Below, piece by piece: positions 44,162-55,877 of a stretch of DNA of 64,000 nt. How positions within the stretch are numbered: position 1 is the stretch's first letter; every line of letters begins with the position of its first letter. The position numbers and the translations under genes are program-made. The notes below the pieces were generated by a model that worked only from the letters and a program-made list of their open reading frames with translations, did no database searches and was not told where the DNA came from. The DNA comes from Neospora caninum Liverpool (taxonomy: Eukaryota; Apicomplexa; Conoidasida; Eucoccidiorida; Sarcocystidae), in assembly GCF_000208865.1 (NCBI RefSeq), contig NC_018398.1, positions 2,480,001-2,544,000 of the forward strand. Reading direction: 5' to 3'.

Positions 44162-47100
44162 ATGGAGCAGTGGAACCGGAAGTGGAGGACTCTCTGGTGC
44201 TGGTCTAACGTGTACGTAGGATGGAAAGTTTCCCAGGCACGCGCGCGGGCGCTGCCGAAGGAGGCTCAGGCGGAGTTCTGGGAGCAGCGCCACGAACACT
44301 TTGCGAACGTGATTTGGGAAAACATCAAAGAGCTGCGCGGGTGGTGGGTCAAGGTAGGGCAGTTCATGAGCACACGGAGCGACTTGCTCCCGCAGCAGTA
44401 CATCCATCACCTGGTCAAGCTCCAGGACATGATGCCGACGTCAGACTTTGCCTCGATTCGCAAGACGATCGCGGACGAGCTGGGCGACGTCGACGCGATC
44501 TTTGAGAAAATTGACCCGAACGCGCTGGCGTCCGCGTCGATCGGACAAGTCCACCGCGCCTGGCTGAAGGACGGCTCGCCAGTCGTCGTCAAGGTCCAGC
44601 ACGCGGATGTCGAGACGCTGCTCAGTCACGACATGCAGAACTTGAAGCAGCTGTCCTGGGCGTTTGGGCTGCTCGAGTCGGGGCTGAACTTTGCGCCGAT
44701 TCTCGAAGAGTGGCAGAAAGCGGCGGCGAAGGAACTCGACTTCCGGTACGAACTGGTACACCAGCTGCGCGCGTACGAAGGCTTACGAAAGTCCGGGATC
44801 GACGTGAAGATCCCCAAGCCGTACCCGGAGTTCACCGCGAAGAAGGTGATGGTCATGGAGTTCGTCAACGGCTTCAAAATCACCGACACGGAGAAGCTCG
44901 ACGCCTACAAGGTGGACCGGCGCGAGTTGATGTTCAAGTTGTGCGACAGCTTCGCGTACCAGATCCACATTGACGGGCTGTTCAACGGAGACCCTCACCC
45001 GGGAAACATCCTCGTGGAGGTGAACGAGGCGACTGGCGAGGCGACGCCGATCATTCTCGACTGGGGTCTGGTCAAAGAATTCGACTCGGCTGGCCAACTC
45101 GCCTTCTCCAAACTCGTCTACGCCGTCGCGTCCATGAACGTGATGGGTTTGATGGAGGCCTTCGAAGACATGGGCTTCAAGTTCAAGGAAGGCGCCGGAG
45201 CCGTCATCGACCCCGAGGTGTACATGGATGCACTCCGCATTGCCCTCCGGGACGGCGAAGTCGAGAAGGAGGAGACTGAAGCGCTGAAGCAGTCCGCGGG
45301 GCAGACGCTCGGCGCGGCACAGAAGGCTGGGCTGAACCGGAAGAAGTTGCAAGAGAAGAATCCACTCGAAGACTGGCCACGCGACATCATCTTCTTCGTT
45401 CGAGTCGCCTCGCTGCTCCACGGCCTCTGCGTGCAGCTGAACGTCCACCTCCCCTTTTTGCAAATAATGGTCAAGCGCGCGCAAGAGTGTCTCTTTGAGC
45501 GCTACGTTCCGCCCTCGCCGCTCGTCTACGTCAAGCTCGGCAGACCGTCCCGGCCCCGGACGCAGCTCGAGGGCCGCGTCGACCGCCTCCTCCGGAGTCT
45601 CTTCCAGCGCGGCCTGCTGCTCGGCTGCCAAGTCGCCGTCGTCAAGGACGGCGCGCTCCTCGTCGACACGTGCATCGGCAAGATGGGGCCGGTCGATGCC
45701 CGACCCGTCACCTCCGACAGCCTCTTTTGCGGCTACTGCGTCTCCAAAGGCCTGCTGACCACCGCCTTGTTGAAGCTCGTCAGCGACGGCGAGGTACACC
45801 TCGACGACCTCGTCTCGAACTGGTGGGATGGCTTCATCCGCTACGGCAAAAAGAACGTCACGATTCGCCAACTCCTCTCCCACAGAGCCGGCCTCCACCG
45901 CGCGCTGCCGGCGAATCTCACGCTCTCGAAGCTGACTGACTACGCGGCGATGGTCGGAGTCATTGAAGACGCGCCGCCGGCAACCGTGCCTGGCCTCGTC
46001 GGCCGGTACGCGTACCTGACCTACGGCTGGGCCGTTAGCGAACTGGTGGCCTCTGTCGCGTGCTCCCCAGTCGAAGACTACATCCGGGAGAAGATGCTGC
46101 AGCCGTACGGCCTCGAGAACTCGATCTTCTTGCCGCTGCCTGAGGACGGACTTCTGGCCGAGCGTCCCGAGCCCGCGACGGAGACAGAAGGCCGCGAAGC
46201 GGCTCCAAAGGACGCGACGCCGCCCACTGCGTCTGAGCCGGGCGCTGCTGCTCCCAGCGCAGAAGACACGCGAGACACCAAACCCACGGAGCAGGCAGCC
46301 GGGACGCCGTCCGCCGTCTCTGCTGTCTCTGCTGTCTCCGCCTTCTCTTCCTTCACCAAGAGCCTCGCGAGCGGCCAGCAGTTGCTGACCGAGCGCCTCG
46401 GGCAGAAATTCTTGACGCAGCGACGAGAAGAGGACGCGTCCAGTGCCAAGCCTGCGTCTGGAGAGGACGCGGGAGACGCAGGCCATCCCGAGCCGCGAGA
46501 CGGCTCAGAGGGCGACGCGGGACCATGCTCAAGCGAGGACGCAGGAGACACTGCAGGCTCGGAGTCCCCGGGAGTCCCTGGCCGGCCAGGCGCGTGTCGC
46601 CTCTCGCGCGAAGGGCCCGACGTCTGCGTCTCGGCCCCGTCGACCCCTGGAAACTGCGGGGCCGCTGCGGCCGCAGATGAGGGGAGACCGCACTTAGCCC
46701 GGTCAGCGCCGCCCTCAGTCTGCGGTACGCCTCTCGGGTCTCCTCGCACTCAGAGCGTGGCGTCTGAGGGCAGTCGAGACCCACCCGAAGACTCGAGCGC
46801 TCCGCACAAAACAGATCCGTTCCCCTCCCATCCGGTCGCTGCTTTCTCGCGGCGCGTCTCCGCCTTCGCGTCCTCGGTCCGCAGTTTCCTCCGGCCAAAG
46901 CGAACGAGCAGTGAACAGTCTGGCGGTCGCCTGGCTTCGCCCGGAGCAGAGACGCGCAGGCGAGGCGCAGCGAAAAGCGGAGGGTTTCCGACCGCGGGGC
47001 TCGGGGCGCCGGACAGAGCTCGAGTGAGAGAGACAGTCGGCAGCGTGGCGGACCAGCAGAACAAGAAGCGAGGCAGAAGGTTGTCGGTGATTCTGCACGC

Positions 47101-50005
47101 ACCCGACGCGGCGTCCCCGGACTCGGAAGCGGGAAGCGTTCTCCTGTACGAGGGGGAGCCCGGGGAGTCGCGCGAAGCGAGTCTCACAGAAAACCTGCCG
47201 AACCAGGCTGCCTTGGATCCGAAACGCGACAAAGCTGTGAGAATGTATCGGAGGGAAACGTCCGCCTGCACGGTGGACTCCAGCGTCGCGTCGACGGCGA
47301 CGAAAGCGGGAGTCTTGGAAGACGAGAGCGATCGGCGCAGTGCGTACTACTCAGTGTCTTCGGAGGAACCGGAGAGCTGCTGCTGCTGCCTGTCGCCACG
47401 ACGGCCTTCCTCAGACAGCAGAGCTGGCTTGGTGGAGGCAGACACGTCAGCCACGGGCGGCTGCGCGCCGTCTCAGCAAACAGTTTCGAGCAGCGATAAC
47501 AGCTGGACAGAAACCGCCGCGCGTGAAGAGCCCTGTGGGTATATGCGTGTGAACGTGGACGTCGAAGGCGCAGGAAGACGGAAGGTGTCGGAGCCGCGAG
47601 GCGCGACCGTAGGTCCGCCGAGCCTCGGCCCTCCTGCCTCGCACACGGCCCACTCAAGCGCCGACAAGGAACCGTCGAGATCTCAACACCCACCTCCCTC
47701 GTCAGCCTCCACCCCGTCTTCACCCCCCTCGTCTGCGGTTTCTTCACCCCCCTCGTCGTCTCCGTCTCCGTTGCCGGCACACGCTGGGAGCGGCGAGACC
47801 TCCCTGAAAGACAGCGTGGAGAGCCGTGCGCGCTTTCCGCCGGGGGTGTGCACAGTGACGGCGAAGACGCCACTATTCTGGCGCATCACGTCAGCCCGCA
47901 GACGGATCTCGTTCGGCAACGTGACGCAGCAGGAAGTCATGGAGAAGCTGGAGGCGGCGAAGAAGTACGCGGAGGCCCAGGCTGGCGAGAAGAGCGCCGA
48001 GGAGCCGAAGGCCGCGAGCGACCTCGCTCGGCGGAGACAACGCCTGCACAAGGAGCGGGCCATGCAGAAGCTCCGGCGGGCGCGAAATGCGGGCGCGGGC
48101 GCGGTGTGGCGGCGAGAGGACGCCGAGCGGGCGTGGGGGGGCGAAGAGCGAGCGCGTGAGACGCGCCGCCGGCGAAGCAGCAGGCGCCAGCGCCGCGACA
48201 GCTCCTCGGGCCCTGGACGCGGCGAGAGCGAAGACCGCGGACTGTACCCGTCGACGAAGGACGGCAGTGAGGAGAGTCCGTGTGCGAGTTTAGGGGATGC
48301 TTTCGAGCGTCGGAGATCGAAGGACGAGGAAGATCGAGGGCGGGAGAAGCTCGCGAGTCGGGGCTCCAGGCTCAGTCTGTCGGGTGGCCTCGCCCGTCGT
48401 GGGCTGCGCTCCGCGAGCCAGTCGAAGGGGAGCGACTGTCGCCAGGCGAGTCTCCTGTCTCCTGCGAGTGCCCTGTCTGCGCTGTCTTCTCGCGGCTCCT
48501 CGCGGAGAGGTTCCTCCTCGGGGCGGAGCGCGGCGTCACCAGAAGACTTGGAGCGGCGAGGCAGTCTCGTCTCCGCAGGCTCGCCGAGCCTCAGCGGAGA
48601 GAAGCGTGCGCCCGCGCAGCGGTCGGGCGGGTCGGCCTCCACGCCCCTCTCGCCTGTCTCTCTGTCTCCAGGCCAGGGCGGAGACGCGCCGGTGCACCGC
48701 GTCTCCGCCCTGGATCTGATCCGGAAGAAACCGCATGTGATGGATCCGCTTCTCTACGACAGCCGGCGCATCGTCTCCAAGCGCGTCCCGCCCACGAACG
48801 GACGCTTCACTGCGTGCGGCCTCGCACAGCTCTACGCGGCCATCGCGGCAGGGGAGGTCATCGACGGACCTACGATGGACGCTGCGCGTACGCCCGCGAC
48901 GGTCGACGACAGTCTGGAGACACTGCTCCTCACGGGCGGCGGAAGCCGCGTCTGGGGCCTTGGCTACCAGCTGTACGAGTGCGCCAAGGTCGACTCGAAC
49001 CAGCTCGCTCTGCCGCCGCCGCCGTCGCCCGCCAGTTTGATGCGGCTGCGTGCCGCGCAGTCCTTCACGCGCCGACAGTCCGTGCACCCTTCTTCCGCCG
49101 TTGCAGCCGCCCGGATGCTCCGTCGCCAGTTCACCGGCGACCGAGAGTTCCCCGCGGGAAGCCTGTCTCCCTTCTCTCCCGGCGGCGCTGTGTCTCCGGG
49201 CCGTGGCCCCAGTGCGGAGGGTTCAGGGGACGGGGCGTCGGCGCATGCAGGTGTGGGGGGGAGGAGCCCGCGGACGCTGTCTCCAGGGCCAGGAAAAAAG
49301 GAGGAGAGGACCGTCACGGGTTTTGGCCACGGCGACTTTGGCGGCAGCGTCGCGCTGTGCTTTCCAGAACTCAAACTGTCCATCGCCATCCTGGTCAACG
49401 ACGTGCTAACGGGGCCGCAGGTGGGCGAGACCGACATCCGTCGAGCGACAGATGCAGACGAGACAGAAGAAGGGAGAGAAGGAGGGGAAGAGATCGCCGT
49501 CGATGTTGCGGGGCAGCGAGGGACACTGAGAGAACAGAGGAAAAGACGCGAAGGAAGGAAGCACGAGGCAGTTGCGCACGGGAGAGACAGGAGAGAGAGA
49601 CAGAACAGAGCGCGTGGGGGAGGGGGGGGGGCCCGGGCTGACGAGAGAAAGGATCGGAGGGGGTGAAGAACAGGAAAGGAGGGTGAGAGCCTCTTTGGGC
49701 CAGAGAGCGGTTGAGGATCAGAAGGCGACGGTGACGGAGGAGGCAGGGGACGCGGGTTTAGAGAAGAAGAGCGTGCGGAGGAATCAAAGAAAGAGTGGAG
49801 AAAACAAATCTGCGTCGATGCCGCACACCACGCGAGGGCGCCCAAGCCTGTTTTGTGTTGTGCCGCCTTTTTCGTGCAGGCCTCGAGAGAGATTTTGGAG
49901 TTTCTGTTGAGAAAGTTCGGCCTCGAACCGAGATGGACGACAGCCGTCGATTTTGACGAGGTCCTAGCAAACCTCACCCCGAAGCAGAAGCGGAGTTCAA
50001 AGTGA
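44162..50005 (+). CDS. ABC1/UbiB atypical kinase fused to a beta-lactamase-like domain
   Basis: Two exons, 44162-49420 and 49880-50005 (phase 0), giving 1794 residues. The first open frame continues to a stop at 49666, but the tail after GPQ is intron. The second exon (ASREILEFLLRKFGLEPRW...) restores the normal C-terminus. The N-terminal ABC1K domain has K64-x-G-Q67, an Ala-rich loop ASASIGQVHRA, VVVKVQH, the ExD motif in KELDFRYE, D277PHPGN and D300WG. Residues about 485-660 and 1512-1790 form an EstB/LACTB-like serine-hydrolase domain, split by an insert of about 850 disordered Ser/Pro/Arg-rich residues. Landmarks: GYCVSKGLL (Cys526 where the catalytic Ser is expected, Lys529 kept), YAYLTYGW (second-motif Tyr) and GFGHGDFGGS (third motif). 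Plants and algae have the same ABC1-beta-lactamase fusion (Arabidopsis ABC1K11 type). ABC1 kinases support coenzyme Q and prenyl-lipid metabolism in mitochondria and plastids; the role of the second domain is unknown. Confidence 0.9.
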
Positions 50006-51933
50006 AATGTCTTTCCCCAGGGTGAAGCTTCTATCCCTGCATTCTACAGACCTCACGTGCACACACACAAACACATCTAAGTGCCGGCCCTACTCTTTTG
50101 CGCGTGCGCGTTTACGGGCCCCTAAGCGTCTCTGTGTCTCTGTCTCGCACACCGTCTTTGTCTCCTTTTGTCTCTCTATCTATCGGTGTAGAAACAGGGG
50201 GGAGGCGCGGGGGGGGGGGGGGGTGCGCAGTTGGCCAGTGTCCGCGTGTGCTCTCTCAGGGACAACAGACAGATGGTTTCGCAAACTCGCGGTTTCGACG
50301 GGGCGTTGTGAGGCTGCTCTCGTTCGGAGAAAAGACGGAGGGGCGCACAGGCGGAGAGACAGGAGGGGAAAGGCAGCGAAGAGCGGCGCGTTCCAGGGGT
50401 TACCCCCCAATCAGCTGTTTCGTGCCTTCGATTGATGTGAAACTGAAAATATCACACGCATGCGTCCAGTCAAACGCGTCCGCCAAATCGCTGCCGCGCA
50501 TTTGAAGCCTCAGAGAGATTGAGCTCGGCAGAGCAGTCGCGTGCTTGGCCGTGTTTTTGGACTGCGACTTGAAGCCTCTATGTGTGTAAGCACGTGGGTT
50601 CGCGAGAGGTGATGCGAGTTTACGGAGAGGTCTGAGTCGACGTTTTTCGGCCGTTTCGGCCGCAGCTTTCTGTGTTTTCTCCTTCCAAGCGAGGCCAGTT
50701 TCGGTGGTGAATCGAGCTCGGGCTCCAGTTTGCGGATGAGTGGCGAGCGCTGGCGCGTCCCCGCGCCGCAGCGAATTTTAAACAAGTCTCAAAGTCTCCC
50801 TTCCTTGCAGTCTCGTTCTAACTCGATACACCAGGTGAGCCTTCCGCGAAAAGTTCGGCGGAAAAACCTCCGTCTGAACCGATTTCTGTGCTTTTGCGCT
50901 GTCTCGCGCGTGCCTCTGCGCACGTTTTTGCCGTTCTTCCCACGGTAGAAGTCAAGAAGCGCATGCTGCGCCGGGAGTGAACGGAAAGACAAGAACATCC
51001 CGCACACGCCCGACCTTGAACTCTATACCATTTGCGCTCCAGGAGGAAAACGCCGCGAGTCCCTACACTAAAAAAAGTGAAAAGGCCAGAGACACACACC
51101 TTTCGAGAAAAGCTAGAAAGTACGAGCGCGGCCCGTTCGCCCTTTGAGTTTCACTGACAGTCGACAGTTTATGAGACCGGCAGGTGAGGGAACCTGCTTC
51201 CCCCGCTTTTGTTTCCTTCGGACGTCTTCTCTGACGGCGTTGCCTGCTCAAGTTACGCGCGGGCGACCCCACTGAAACTGTTTCGTTCTGTGGAACTTCT
51301 TGTTCAAAGAGTTGTTGCCAGGAACCTGCACACTCTTTTCACGCGCTTTGACGCGTTTGGAGCTCCACGGCCACCATTTTGGGATAGATCGGCACGGTCA
51401 AATACAGCTGCCGACGGTCCGCGTTGCCGGGATCAAACTTCCCTGGAGACAACCGACGGCGGAGGCCAGAACCGTGACGTCTCGAGGCCCAGAACGGACT
51501 CAGGATCCTCCGCCACGGGGAGTCGGAAGGCTTCCGCTTGCTGGAAATGCGTCACTCTCTCGACCTCGCGCGACTCCGACGCGTTTCGGCCTTTACACCT
51601 TTTCCCCTTTCGATGGCGTCCGAGTTATGCCCAGGATTCGGCGCCGACATACACACATACACGTGAGACTCCCAGACAGCTCGAAACTCACTCTGCGCAT
51701 TCGGCGCAAAGGCCCCAGACAGCCGCCCAAAAGCGAAATGGGAACGACTCGCTGGTAGGCTCTCTGAGGAGAGACGTTGCTCTCCTGTGCGCGAAGACTG
51801 GAGGACAAAGGAGGGCGCGTGGCCGCTGCCGAGAGTTGAGACAGCTTTCCCCGCCGAGATCCTTGTTCCAAGAGCTTTTCTCTGTCCCCCTCCCCCCCTC
51901 CCCCCGAGAAGGAAGGCAACCCGGGGCCCGCTC
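50006..51933. other. Spacer between convergent ABC1 fusion and R-SNARE genes
   Basis: Contains the two facing 3' UTRs. A G run lies at 50207-50222. A long plus-strand frame from 51209 runs into the antisense of the SNARE gene and has no domain; I reject it. Nothing else is seen. Confidence 0.55.
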
Positions 51934-54403
51934 TCAGAGCACCCATACGACGAAGACGGCGAGGACGACTGCGCCGACGACTATGCAGAACACGGTCTTG
52001 GATTTGAACCACATGATTCGTCGCACGTGCCTGGACGTCGCGGCGAAGACGCGGGTGTGCCCAGACAGAGAAGACGTTTTTTGCTCGAGAACTTCGAGAG
52101 ACGCGGAGGACGAGTACAGCAGCCGCAGGTTGTCTTCCAAGAGCACGTTCAGCGACTGCACGCGTGCGGCCACATTGGCGAGCTGTGGCAAGGATCTAGG
52201 GCCCGGTGCCGAGGCGAGAGAGACACGCGCGGGGCGGATCTCAGGCGAGAAGGAAGTTTCTGGAGCCGCCTGCTGAAACACATCCTCACCGGGCGCCGGA
52301 CTGGTCCAGCAAAGAAAGCGGAACGGAAGAGAAGAAAACGGAGACGTCAACGGCCAAGAAGAAGCGGAAGCTGAGGCAGCGGAGGAAGAAGATGAAGAGG
52401 CGGAAGCTGAGGCAGCGGAGGAAGAAGATGATGAGGAAGATGAAGATGGAGAGGAAGAAGGGGCAGAAGGAAGCTGTCGCTCAGCGTCCTGCTGATTCGT
52501 GGGTATCGGGGAAGCAGGCAGACCTGAAGAAGTGCCTGGCACATCTGCGCACTCGCCGTACGACGGAACTTGCGGGGTTGGCTGTTCGATCGATGCCTGA
52601 GAGGAGGCAGGAGAGCGGCGACGAGAGGGAGAAGACACAGAGACTGAAGACGCCGAGAGAGAAGAAAGAGAAGACGAAGAGAGAGACGACGACGACAGCT
52701 GCCGTCTCAAGTTGGAAAGCAGCCGCGGCTCCGGCAGAATCAGCAGAAGATGCAGGAAATTCTCCAGGGGGCGCTGAACTCTGACGAAGAAACAACAGAT
52801 GAGATAGAGATTCCTTGACGAAACCACATGACACAAAAATACAAACTCTGTCATGTCCTCGTTTGTGCAAGCACAAAATCCAAGAATATCCACCCCTAGA
52901 TAAACCAAATTGCATGCACGGCACCATAGAGCAATCAATTCAGTCCACTTGTCCATGTATCGGTGAACATATGCGTCAGCCGACGACTATCTCTATCCCT
53001 CAGACATCAACGAATCCCGCTATGGGTATGGCTATCTTCCTCTACCAAACTCTACCATTCAATGGGCACTGAACGAGGCCCACGCCCCCGCCGGAGTCAA
53101 CAAAAAACGCCAAAAAGAGCTCAACCGTCGCAAGCACTCATACAGAGATCGCACAAATAGACTCTTCCTCGTTCTTTCTTTCTCTATCTACCCATAAACA
53201 TACACCCGCACTGACGCCGACTTCTGTCGCTCTCGCTTTGAACCTGCTCTTTTTCTCTACCTTTGTCGGCTGTCTCGTGATCTCGCGATCTCTGAGTCCC
53301 CGCTCTCTTCTTCCGCGCACCTCTCGCCGTTCCTTCTTGCAGCGGCGTGTCTTTCGCCAAACCCCGCCCCTGCCGAGGCGCGCGGGAACACACGCGAAGA
53401 ACCTTCCGCCTCCCTTTCTTCTGGCTTCTCTCGCAGGCCGTTCTGTTCCACGAGACTCTCGAATTCTTCGTGGGCGAGCCTCAGGAGCTCGTATGCGACA
53501 CGGGGCGGAAACAGCATTGCGTCACTGACAGCGAGATACAGGAGAAGGCCTGGGTCCGCCTCGCTCGCTTGCGCTCCTGCTCGAAGAAACGGCGACTCGC
53601 CTCTCTGATTTTTTTCTTGCAGCACGCAAAACACAGCGCCTGTGCCCCACCGCAGTTGCTGACGCCCGAGCTTGTGTCGCACCTCCTCGAAGTCTTCGAA
53701 AGAACGTGGGGCGGAGAGACGCGCCTGTGAACGAAGCAAGGAACGGAGAGACAAAAACGTGAAAAGGCGCGCTCGCGCGAGGAAGTCGCTTCTTCGGCCA
53801 TAGAGCGCGCGATTGCCGTCTTGGCCTTATGAGCTGCGTTATGCGGGGCACACGTCGACAGAAGGACCAAACACCGGCTTGACCTGAAAACTTCGCAGAA
53901 AAGGCGACTTTCCTTCATGTCTCAGATGTTTCCCTTTCGCCAGTGAGAGGTGCGTCTCGTCTGATTCAGAGATTCGTCCGTATTTCGCCTTTTCCGTTTT
54001 CTACGCGTTTTCTGGGGTGTCCCCGCACCTGGTAAGTCGCAGAGATACGGTGGAGAACGCTTTCAACCGGCGGTCGCTGGGCGCGGCTGAGGCGCCAGGC
54101 GACTGCTTTCATCTCTGTCCCAGTTGCAGTTAACTCGAAGACAGCAAAACACCTCAAAGGAGGAGGAGAGGGCGAGGAGATCGAAGGTGAGGAAGACTTA
54201 TGAGAGGGGGACGCGAAAGGACGAGGAGACGCCGGCCGAGCGACGGACGTACACCCAAAAAGAGCAGAGGGCGTGAGCGAGGACAAAGACAAGAGAGAGG
54301 AAGATTCGCGATCTGAAGAGCCCGACGAAAATGCGAAGGCAGCCCCGGTCGGGCGAGAACACGGCCCTCCTCGAGATCGCGGCGTGGAGGGACGGCGATG
54401 CAT
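51934..54403 (-). CDS. Longin-domain R-SNARE (VAMP7-like) with atypical zero layer
   Basis: Three minus-strand exons, 54403-54029, 53724-53261 and 52780-51934, in phase (0, 2), giving about 561 residues. Exons 1-2 form a longin domain: CFAVFELTATGTEMKAVAWR, then ADPGLLLYLAVSDAMLFPPR and VAYELLRLAHEEFESL. A long Ser/Ala-rich linker follows. The C-terminus is an R-SNARE helix aligned without gaps to VAMP2/VAMP7 from QLANVAARVQSLN to FAATSRHVRR, then a 20-residue membrane anchor ending VVWVL at the stop. The expected central Arg aligns with Ser in LLYSSSASLEVLEQKT. Such proteins drive membrane fusion in the endosomal, Golgi or secretory system. The start is uncertain: 54403 is the nearest plausible Met, preceding about 90 residues of Ser/Pro-rich sequence before the longin fold. 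The exon 2 donor at 53261 was chosen by phase; an earlier in-frame donor is possible. Confidence 0.75.
52364..52431. repeat. 36-bp direct duplication in the SNARE linker
   Basis: A purine-rich unit (plus strand begins GCGGAAGCTGAGGCAGCGGA) occurs at 52364 and again at 52400. It is in frame and encodes Ser/Ala-rich linker on the minus strand. Confidence 0.85.
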
Positions 54404-55877
54404 CGTGAAGAAGCGAAAAGCAGAGGACGATCCAGGGGGAAAGAGAATGATGAACGTGCGAAGACGAGAGTAGGGGAAACGAGGAAGAAGAGGAACCGAA
54501 CGCGACGCGCAACCGCTCCTCACTGCGCCGAAGACAGGCACTGCGGGCTCTCCGGCCTCTAGAGGAGACGACGCGTGGAAGAAGCGAGAAACGCAGTATG
54601 GAAAGAAAATGACATGAAAGAATAAAAGACGAAAAATCCTGAGGACGCTGAGGCTCTCCAGAGCGACACCGTCTTCACGAGGTGCTTGGAGGTCACTACT
54701 GTTTGCTGGAAAAAAGAGGCACGAGATGCGCCTCTCTGTGAAATCCGACGTTCCGAGGCCGCTTTCTGACCCAGAGAGAAAGAGACTCGAGGGAGAAAAC
54801 ACAGGAGCAAGGACAAGAAGGAGTTCAGTCTTAAAAAAGATACGACTCGGACGCGTTCGGCCACCCGGTATCGCGCAGAACGCACAGCCTCTCGACTCCT
54901 TGGCGCCAGACTGGGTCCGCCGCACCCTTTCCACGAGACGGAAACGGAAGAGGCCGAAGAAAAGGTAGTCAAGTAAAGAAACGAAAGCTGCGGTTAGACC
55001 TCAGCAGGAAGGTTTTTTACAGCGGTCCCCCGTCGCGAATCTGCCCAGCGGTGAGGCGGCATGCAGAGGAGCTTGACTCATTTCGATGGTGAACTCGGGC
55101 TCGACTTCTCTTCATACCACTTTCCCTCGGAAACCACGAACCGAGAACGTGTACTTTGGAGAAATCGACCTTTCTGTTTGTGCCACAGCGCTCTGTGATG
55201 CCGGTGCGTTCTGGCGGTGTGTCTGTACACCCGACGAGCCTGGGGAGATGCAGCCCGCTGCATGCGCGGCACGCCCAGCGACTCGCGGCGGGGAATGGCG
55301 AATTTCTGTCGATTTTTCGCTCCGTTCGTTGTCCTTTTCACCATGCGAATGCACCGCGGCCTTTCCCCAACCTCCAGCAGTCACGTATTCTTTCTTTGGC
55401 CTGGTGTTTCGCGCCGTTCTCCCTCTTCCCATGGCTTTGCGGTGTCTGTCTGCGTAGGCGACGCTGCATCGCAGAGGCAGACCCACGGGCTGGTCCGTGC
55501 CGGCGGAAGAAGTTTGTAGAGCTCTGGAAGCCTCTTTTCTACTCTCCCAGTCGTCTCTTTCATTCAGTCCTCTTTTTTCTTCAAACGCTTCACCCGCCTG
55601 TTTCGTTCCACGCGCATGCAGCTCATCTTCCCGTGCCGCAGCGCCGGGCGCGCTTGAACAGCCCGCAACTCCTGGCTGTTAGTACGCCGGTGAAAAACGA
55701 ACCAATAAGCAAGGGAGATAGCCGTATCTCCCCTTCTTCTTTCCGTTTCCGTATCGTCTTGTTGCGCTTCTCTGGCTGATCCCCGCTGCAGCGGACCCTC
55801 TGGCCCGCCGGTGTGTCCCGCGTGTCGCCGTTCATTCACACCGCTCGCGTCTTGGTGGGCTTTTCTTTCTGGGCAAA
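54404..55877. other. Divergent-promoter spacer between R-SNARE and BUD31
   Basis: The two genes are transcribed outward from this 1.5-kb region, so it should hold both promoters. Its left half continues the open frame upstream of the SNARE start with no domain content. The right half (about 55530-55870) is the pyrimidine-rich BUD31 leader, with GCATGC elements near 55260 and 55613. No further gene is seen. Confidence 0.5.

Noticed and set aside
44783..46486. 567-codon minus-strand frame opposite the ABC1 fusion
   Set aside because: Antisense of a strongly conserved kinase coding region; third-position GC keeps it open.
47683..49977. Long minus-strand and +2 frames in the ABC1 insert region
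   Set aside because: Mirror the Ser/Pro/Arg-rich insert; the sense frame is the one that continues into conserved blocks on both sides.
51209..52276. 355-codon plus-strand open frame
   Set aside because: Its right half is the exact antisense of the SNARE helix and anchor exon, its left half has no domain, and composition is Arg/Ser/Thr-rich as expected of GC-rich shadow frames.
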